Assembly: GCA_021521415.1 (NCBI GenBank)
Contig: JAIQDT010002838.1
Coordinates: 290,312-354,311 of the forward strand
Source: Bidens hawaiensis
Taxonomy: Eukaryota; Streptophyta; Magnoliopsida; Asterales; Asteraceae
DNA length: 64,000 bases
Reading direction: 5' to 3'
The translations under genes were made by a program, and so were the position numbers. Below, one piece after another: positions 57,316 through 64,000 of the stretch. Under the pieces are notes generated by a model. That model worked only from the letters and a program-made list of their open reading frames with translations. It had not been told where the DNA came from and ran no database searches. Position 1 is the first letter of the stretch, and the number at the start of each line of letters is the position of its first letter.

Positions 57316-57434
57316 CAGCAGATATTATTGCTGTAACGCCATCGTTTTTGGTGGTGGAAGTGAATAAGTCGAGGGTGGTGGAAGTGAATAAGTCGAGGGT
57401 GGTCATTCGATTACTTGATCATTCGATTATTTAG
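57316..57434 (+). pseudogene. Cell-gene-like fragment, 3' half
   Basis: Continues the frame of 33567-33705 for 39 codons to TAG at 57432-57434: hydrophobic IIAVTPSFLVVEVNKSRVV, then VIRLLDHSII. A 24-bp exact tandem duplication (57351-57374 and 57375-57398) keeps the frame and repeats VVEVNKSR. The product is not recognised. Confidence 0.4.
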
Positions 57435-57510
57435 TGTTCGATTACTTTGGACTTGTGATTTTTAAGCAGAATCTGTTTGAAGTTGTTTTGATCTTAAGTT
57501 TGCTTAAACC

Positions 57511-57675
57511 ATGGCAAATGCAAATGAGGAAGTTAAGAATGAGGAAGTAAGGAGTTACATGATCTTTGAGAATGAGGCTAGAACTACAACTAAGCCTCCC
57601 AAGCTTAGCAAACGAAAGGAAACTCCAATAATTGTGTCGGGTTCAAATAAAATAACGATGATTTATTATTATTAA
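57511..57675 (+). CDS. Possible small ORF, 54 codons, unknown
   Basis: The ATG sits in a good plant context (aaaccATGGC). It encodes Glu/Lys-rich MANANEEVKNEEVRSYMIFE, then KPPKLSKRKETPIIVSG, and runs out into an AT-rich tail. The first 45 codons have ordinary plant codon use; the end looks like run-off into non-coding DNA. It may be the first exon of a captured or broken gene belonging with the fragment just upstream. Confidence 0.25.
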   Translation: MANANEEVKNEEVRSYMIFENEARTTTKPPKLSKRKETPIIVSGSNKITMIYYY

Positions 57676-59290
57676 AATACACTTATAATACCTACACACA
57701 CACATGCATATATATATATATACATACACGTAAATGAAAGATTTTAAAGAGATCTGACAAAAACATATACTCCAAGATGTCGGTTTAAATAAAATAATGT
57801 CTATCTAATAATTAATATAATTTATCATTTATTATAAGAATTATTCAAAACTAATAAAAAGAAAATAAAGCATAAAAATTAGGGTGGCCGGGTTCGAACC
57901 CGCGACCACCGGACCTCAACACTTAGACCAAACCAATTGGACTAATTGTTTGATTGAGTAATAAACGAAAACAATTTGTTGTATCTTGAAACGTACAGAA
58001 ACCCCAAATTAAATATAAACCCTAGAATCACAATCCGTTAATCCGTTATGTTTTGGTTCAATTAACCTTAGGGTTAATGCTATACTGATCAATACGATTA
58101 TGTTACAATGATCTATTACCTGAATAGTTGTTTTAATGTCGATGAACGACGATAACAACCGTCGCGGCTCAAACGGAGATCCAAATCCGTATACGCAGGT
58201 ATCGATTATAAAATTAAACATGGGGGATTAAGATTGCGATGGTTAAAGGGTGGATTCTACGAAATTAATTGAATTATAAACAGTTATAGATCATAATTTG
58301 ACGTTAGGGTATTGACGGTTTAAACAAAATAATCAACACATATCATATATTATCTCGTATCCTAATTAACAGAGTCGGTCAGTCGTATATGGTATAAGGA
58401 ACCAGAACCACAGATCAATTCCAATATTAACACGAGAATTTTGGTCCAAGCAAACTAAACGTGGGGCAAACAAGTTAGTCCTAAACACTTTATATGAAGG
58501 CTTGTAAGTTCGTATGGCGAGTAAGTCCATGGTTCAACCTTTATCGTTTGAAAGAAAATTTACAAAAAGATTAAATACGCTTAAAATGTTTTGATCATTT
58601 ATTAGGGGGACGGAGCAAATTCGGGGTGATACTGATGAACTCAAACTATGCCCGAGGTATGATGGAGTTTGTAGTATGTTGGATTAAATGGGAACCACAT
58701 AAGCGTCGTTCTTAATACATAAAGTATCACATTGACATCAAAATACTTGTTAAGTTTAAAGGGGACAAATTATATCTACAATTGACTTTGGGTTCTTGAC
58801 ATAATAATGATCAAACATAAGTGCGATCTAGGATGTTAACAGATGATGTGATTCCATGTCGAGATCTTATCACCAAAAATATGACCTTTAAGTTAATATA
58901 ATTGATATAATTAATATAATATTAATTTCATCTTTACTTCAAATTTATTTTAAATTAATTTCTTTTGTTTTTGTTTTGTTTACATCTTAAATATAATTAA
59001 GTATATATTAACTTTTAATTTTAATTTTATTAACTTTATTTTTTATTTCTTTTATCTTGAATCTTAAATTGGTTTTACCTTTGTGTTTTTTAAAGGTTAA
59101 TGGTTTTTAAATCAAGGTCCTTATGCAAAGTTGTTAAGTGTCGGACCAACAAAGTATATCTTGTATAAATTTAAAATGTTCGGATTAAGTGGTTAAATAT
59201 TTTATGGGTTTTAATTTGCACATATTTTCAGAGTTCGGCGGTCGAGAGTGTAAAATCGTTTAAAACGCGAGATGTTTTGACCATATCGCG
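57676..59290. other. Spacer with no gene
   Basis: AT-rich, with (TA)n near 57710. Short open frames lack motifs. The stretch 58880-59060 is nearly pure A/T. It could be the body of an unrecognised retrotransposon. Confidence 0.5.
57878..57965 (-). mobile_element. tRNA-like Pol III boxes, possible SINE head
   Basis: On the - strand TGGTCTAAGTGTTGAG resembles an A box and GGTTCGAACCC (57890-57900) is a perfect B box / T-loop core, about 35 bp apart. No full tRNA cloverleaf, tail or target duplication was made out, so a relic or SINE is more likely than a tRNA gene. Confidence 0.35.
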
Positions 59291-59304
59291 AGGTAGGCTG
59301 ACCC

Positions 59305-59312
59305 TATAAATA
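59305..59312 (+). promoter_or_regulatory. TATA box of an unassigned unit
   Basis: TATAAATA followed by a pyrimidine-rich leader (59325-59400) and AAACCCTAGATC; looks like an LTR core promoter. The LTR edges were not found. Confidence 0.4.
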
Positions 59313-59770
59313 GGGCGAGCCCAAAATATCTTTCACTTTTTCACTTCTATCTTATCCATTATATCTCAACCCCCTCTCTTTCTACCTTTATCCACCGCCT
59401 CATTTATCTTAAACTCAAACCCTAGATCTAACATAACAAACAACAAATCTGCTTCTCATAACCATACTTGAACCTCATCAAAGATGAAACCTCCACCAGT
59501 CCACCTATGGTTTACCATCATTCATTATCTTCATCTTGTCCTTGAACAATTCTTGACGAAACTGTTTTACATCCAATAAGATCTTGTTATATTGGTTGTA
59601 TGTTATAATATTGTTATCGATATCTTTAGGAGTATTTGTATTGATTTAATTAAGTTATTAGTTTAGTTTGTATAGTTTTTGAATTTTTAGAGTTATCAGA
59701 CCTGTTTGGGTTCTAATTGGCCTAGAAAACATGTTTTGGGATGGGTTTTGATTACCCAGAAACTCATGAT

Positions 59771-60667
59771 GACTGTATATGAACCAGAAAGGATGAAGAT
59801 GTGGGAATATATGTATGTTGGAATTGTCTGGGATTCTAATTGAATCTGGGTTGTATTCGATTAGAATAGATTAGACTATTATAATCGAATGGTATAATCT
59901 ATTCTAATCAAATAAGAGATTCGATTAGAATATGATGGGTGAAAACCGACTCTCAAGGAAAATATAATCGAATGTGCATTTGACAAGAAAAGATTTTAGT
60001 CAGAAAACATTTCAAGTGTAATGTAATCGAATTGCCATTCGATTAGAATGGACTTGTATATGAGAGAAATGTTAAGGGCAATGTAATCGAACTACATTTA
60101 ATTAGAAATGACTCATATTGTAAATTTATCAAAGGATAATGTAATCGATTGTCCATTCGATTAGAAAAGTATACTTGGTCACAAATTATCTAGTGGACAA
60201 TGTAATAGAATCGATGACGACTGTATATGAACCCAGAAAGGATTAAGATGTGGGAATATATGTATGTTGGAAATGCTCGGGATTCTAATCGAATATGGGT
60301 TGTATTCGATGAGAATAAATTATACCATCTATTCTAATCGAATGGTATAATCTATTCTAATCGAATAAGAGATTCGATTAGAATATGATGGGTGAAAAGT
60401 GACTCTCAAGGAAAATGTAATCGAATGTGAATTCGACAAGAAAAGACTTTGGCCAGAAAACATTTCAAGGGTAATGTAATCGATTTGCCATTCGATTAGA
60501 AAGGACTTGTATATGAGAGAAATGTTAAGGGAAATGTAATCGAACTACATTCGATTAGAAATGACTCATATTGTAAATTTACCAAAGGACAATGTAATCG
60601 AATTTCCATTCGAATAGAAAGGTATACTTGGTCACAAATTTTCTAGTGGACAATGTAATAGAATCGA
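59771..60667. repeat. 448-bp tandem duplication
   Basis: Copy 1 at 59771-60218 and copy 2 at 60219-60667, both starting GACTGTATATGAACC and ending CTAGTGGACAATGTAATAGA. They are about 90% identical by eye. Each holds about ten CGATTAG-type motifs. Confidence 0.8.
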
Positions 60668-60860
60668 ATAGCCATTCTATTAGAGTGGACTTGAGTATAA
60701 GAGTCTCTTCAAGGACTAAGTAATTGAGTTGTGACTTAAAAAGGGAAATCTAATCGAATTAGAAATCTAATCGAATCGAATTCAAGATCCAATCTAATTG
60801 AATCACCATTCGATTAGATTAGATTATGGTTCGATTATAATAGAAATTCTTCATTCGATT
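59850..60860. repeat. ATTCGATTAG / CTAATCGAAT motif array
   Basis: About 25 TAATCGA or TCGATTA motifs in both orientations, commonly TGTAATCGAATTGCCATTCG with GATTAGAA following, so neighbouring pairs form hairpins. The motif differs from TTCGYTA. A few stragglers occur at 61380-61430. Confidence 0.8.
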
Positions 60861-60928
60861 AGATGAAACTTGTAAAACTGTAAGTATATCCTGGTGTCTA
60901 ATTTAATCTTCTCATGTATCATTCTAAT

Positions 60929-61320
60929 GTATAATGTAAAACTTTTAGTGCCCTACTTGCAGTGCACGCATATAATGTATATATGTGTGAACCCTCGGGT
61001 GGGCAAAAGTGAAATTACACTAATTTTGACATTATTTTACTAATCTCGTGAAAATAATGTTAAAAGTGGCGGAAGGTTAATCAGGCATCATGTGGTGGCG
61101 TTGATAGCCGAAAGACAAGGGTACATGCACCAGTCAGTCGGTGTCCCGATGGTTGAGTGTTATGTGTCTTATGTCCAAGGCTTGATGCAAAACTACTATC
61201 GAGTCGGGGGTCTCACCGGAAGCAGCCTCTCTATCCCTATGGGGTAGAGGTAAGGTTGTCTACATCTTACCCTCCTCAGACCCTACCATAGCTTTGCTAT
61301 TGGTGGGATATACTGAGTAC

Positions 61321-61369
<49 letters not shown>
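60929..61369 (+). mobile_element. SINE-like retroposon, 441 bp, with 15-bp target duplication
   Basis: Exact flanking repeats atgtatcattctaat (60914-60928 and 61370-61384). The 3' half reads GAGTCGGGGGTCTCACCGGA, AGCAGCCTCTCTATCCC, GGTAAGGTTGTCTACATC, TACCCTCCTCAGACCC and GTGGGATATACTGAGTA, the conserved 3' domain of the Au / Angio-type plant SINEs, and ends in (GAT)n. It carries no ORF, as expected of SINEs moved by LINE enzymes. At 441 bp it is longer than most Au SINEs, so the 5' 200 bp (60929-61135) may be a second SINE head or captured DNA. Confidence 0.75.
61321..61369. repeat. (GAT)n microsatellite, tail of the SINE
   Basis: Pure GAT tract of about 50 bp right at the 3' end of the retroposon; likely the grown-out original tail and a probable polymorphic marker. 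Confidence 0.9.
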
Positions 61370-61372
<3 letters not shown>

Positions 61373-61468
61373 TATCATTCTAATCAAATAGACATTCGAT
61401 TAGATTAATCCATGATTCGATTAGACAAGATGAGACTTAACAGTTTTTTAAATACACAGATTCCATCT

Positions 61469-64000
61469 TGTCACACCCACAAAATCCACTAACGGAGTTT
61501 TACCGTCAGAGGGTGTGAACTAACAGGATCGGAATCATTAGTTATAATCAAACCATAAAAACGTTTAAATGAAAATAAGTGCGGAAGCGTAAAACCATAG
61601 AAACCAATGTTGCGTCACGCAGGACGACTTAAAAACCCAATGATAACAGTTTAAAATAAGTTTGCATAATTAAAAGTGTTTCAAGCAATGCATGATCCTA
61701 AACCGCGCGCCCGCCTCGGCTACCTGAGAATAACATACTAAAAGTGTCAACACGGGGTTGGTGAGTTCACAAGTTTATATAAAATAAAGCGTTTTGCGTT
61801 CAGCGTTTTGCGTTAAGCGTTTTGTGTTACCAGATAGTGTTATGTCAATTATATATCTATAGGTAGCTAGCCTATAAAACAAGTATTACTAAGTGTTCGA
61901 CACCGAAGCTGACTGTTTATCATTTGCCTTGCCACCAGGTCTATCCCGACCATGGTATGTGTTTAGCCAAGATTACACCCACTCGACCTCCAGCCGAGTT
62001 TAGCGTTGGGTGGGGTTTGTCAAACCCAATAGTGCTACTCAACAATGACTCGCTATTATCCAATATTAAACTGTTCGATGTGAATGAAGGACTTTAGTTA
62101 TTGCGTTTGCCACTTAGTCTTTACAAGTGATATATAATCTATATTAACAAAATCTTAAAAGCGTTTTCGGAGTATGTTATCTCCCCCAAGTGAAAAGCGT
62201 TTGAAAACAGTTTAAAAGGGGTAAGTGAACTCACTGTTTGCGAAGAATTCCCAAAATAAATCACCAAGTGATGCGCGTCACAGAAAACTCTCTCTAGCGT
62301 TCTAAAACAACAAGGAGATTTTCTAAGTATCGGAATTAATATCGAGTCTCTAGACCCGGCACATAATTCCTAATCACAAGATACGTTTCGTGTTTGTTTG
62401 TAAATCGTGTGTGACTTAACGAGTACATTTGTGATACGATACGTGTGTGAACAATTATTTACGTGTCATGTATTAATAACGTATATCACTAGCAACTATT
62501 CCCCGCAGGGGCAATTTGGTCAAAATACCACACTTATTTAGCAAGTATTCCCCGCAAGGGCAATTTGGTCAAAACATAACAATTAACTAGCAACTAGCAC
62601 TTTTCATGCATTTTCACAAAGTTCGGCAGTTAACTTTACCGAGACAGAATTCTACTTGAAAGATTATACTATTCCACCGATCATATCATCTCAATTAATT
62701 CATCAAAAATCATCACAAAAGAATACATGTATTAGGTTTCCAGAACATGTTTTATTTTATTTTTATTCCACATAGGTTTCTCACAATGATCAAAACATTA
62801 CAGCAAACTCATAACAGTCAAATTCATGCGCAACAGAATGTTATTTGAAATTTCCGTTAAATGAAAAATCCAACAGATGCAAGACCACTTGGGTTAGGTT
62901 CCTAACTCAACAAGTCAACTTCCAGAAGTGGAACCAACCCAATTGGTCTCGTAGTTCATGAGATATAATATTTACAAAACAACCTAACAGCAGGTCTAAC
63001 AACTCAGCTTTGCACAACGTTTTTGTAAAATCATAAAGGTTAACTTTTACACGTCCAAAAATTGCAAATTTATATTCTTTAAAAACTAGTCTCAACCTAG
63101 TTTACTGTAGTATCAATAATCTCAACCAATTCTTAAATTAACATTTAGTTTACAGTTGTCTAATCATAACTTACAATCTGTCCAGTACCAGTTTTGACCT
63201 TTAATCGCATTTAAAATCGTTTGACCAACCAAAACACCTCCAAATTAGGCGTGGTTGGACTTTCTGAAAACTAGACTCAGAGTACTACCTTGTAGACTCA
63301 TAATTAGCTCAGTTTGCTTATATACTCAACAAGTTACACACCGTTCAATTTTAACAATCACTGCTGTCAAACTCAGCAAGCATAAACAATCATCTAACAT
63401 GCATCCTAAGCATATGACATAACTCAAAACACGCAATAAACATTATTAATCATAAAAATCAGTAGTAACCCTTTAGGGTTTACAAACAATTAATGATTCA
63501 TCAATCTTTCACCGTTCAAAATCACATATGACTATCAATATCAATCACTAACACATAATTAATCATCCTCTAGCCATAATCAATCATAAAACACTTAATA
63601 TATGATATTCAATACTTAGGGTTTCATATATATACCTTAAAAACGCAGAGATAACCAAGAGAAACGCGAGAGGTGCTTAGAAACAAGTGTAGGATGCTTC
63701 AATTGTGAAAACCAAGATCAAACAAGGGTGGTATGGTGGTGATGTATGGCTGCCGATCGCAAGAGGGAAGGGGGGGTGAGGTGCCGTCGGGTTTTTGAGA
63801 GAGAAAGGGAAAGAGATTAGGGTTTTTGATTTATATTATTAATAATAATTAGTTACATCAAGGCCCCTCCACTTCTAAACATTATTTTTCTAGCTTAATC
63901 TAAGTTGTTTGCATCTTGAGTTAACGTTTTAAACAATATTATCACATAACACATAAGTCTAACACATAATTATCATATAATTATTGTTTTGACGTTTTTC
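61469..64000 (-). mobile_element. Gypsy-type LTR, runs off the window end
   Basis: Starts TGTCACACCCACAAAATCC at 61469. By analogy with the element at 47484, a left edge of this type belongs to a - strand element. At least 2.5 kb with no ORF. GGGGCAATTTGGTCAAAA occurs twice (62510 and 62558) after CTA(G/T)..TATTCCCCGCA. The stretch 63640-63830 (GAGAGAGAAAGGGAAAGAGATTAGGG) is purine-rich, like an LTR leader read from the other strand. No closing CA edge is in the window. Confidence 0.5.

Noticed and set aside
57878..57965. tRNA gene on the - strand
   Set aside because: A good B box and a fair A box, but no acceptor or anticodon stem that pairs; kept only as a SINE-like relic.

Overview
This window looks like a gene-poor, transposon-packed stretch of a flowering-plant nuclear genome. 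A composite (Asteraceae) is my best guess, from the style of the gypsy LTR ends, the SIRE-like copia elements with a long extra ORF, and the SINE 3' end; the species cannot be told. AT-rich spacers, LTR retrotransposons, small inverted-repeat elements and simple repeats fill almost all of it. I see no intact cellular gene. Start codons and element borders were checked by eye against the sequence.

Layout. 1-15.3 kb: fragments and solo LTRs of gypsy-type elements (1-1672, 7226-8581, 11392-13736), a small hAT-like MITE (3121-3325) and three inverted-repeat, MULE-like elements (3481-4017, 4642-6127, 9531-10257) that share CACAATG-type arrays. 15.3-33.3 kb: one decayed Athila-like Ty3/gypsy element on the + strand (gag, protease, RT, RNase H, integrase, two small coiled-coil ORFs, an ORF3 in the envelope position, 3' LTR). 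A complete copia-type element on the - strand (17735-23632, TSD gtacc) is inserted in its RT. This insert has no pol and encodes only the coiled-coil/zinc-knuckle half of a Gag. 33.3-57.4 kb: a short cell-gene-like reading frame is split by a long copia element (33706-57310, TSD gatat, probably SIRE type). That element's large extra ORF is itself split by a chromovirus/Tekay-like gypsy element on the - strand (47484-56297, TSD gttac). 57.4-64 kb: unassigned DNA, an array of CGATTAG motifs with a 448-bp tandem duplication, a SINE-like insertion with a 15-bp target duplication (60929-61369), and the start of another gypsy LTR (61469 to the window end).

How the parts relate. The gag-only copia element and the long copia element share a homologous non-coding block after the pol position (about 19079-20068 on the - strand against 42284-43115), so the first is probably a non-autonomous relative of the second. 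The strongest unexplained signal is that several element families carry dense, family-specific short-motif arrays or dyads only in non-coding DNA, upstream of TATA boxes and ORFs: TTCGYTA in the long copia, GACCGAAAAC in the gag-only copia, paired CACGGGGCCGTG in the Athila, CACAATG in the MULE-like elements. The long copia LTR has dyads whose two arms change together. The long copia also encodes a protein of about 1,000 residues with nuclear-localisation-like clusters, which could be a partner for such sites; that link is inference.
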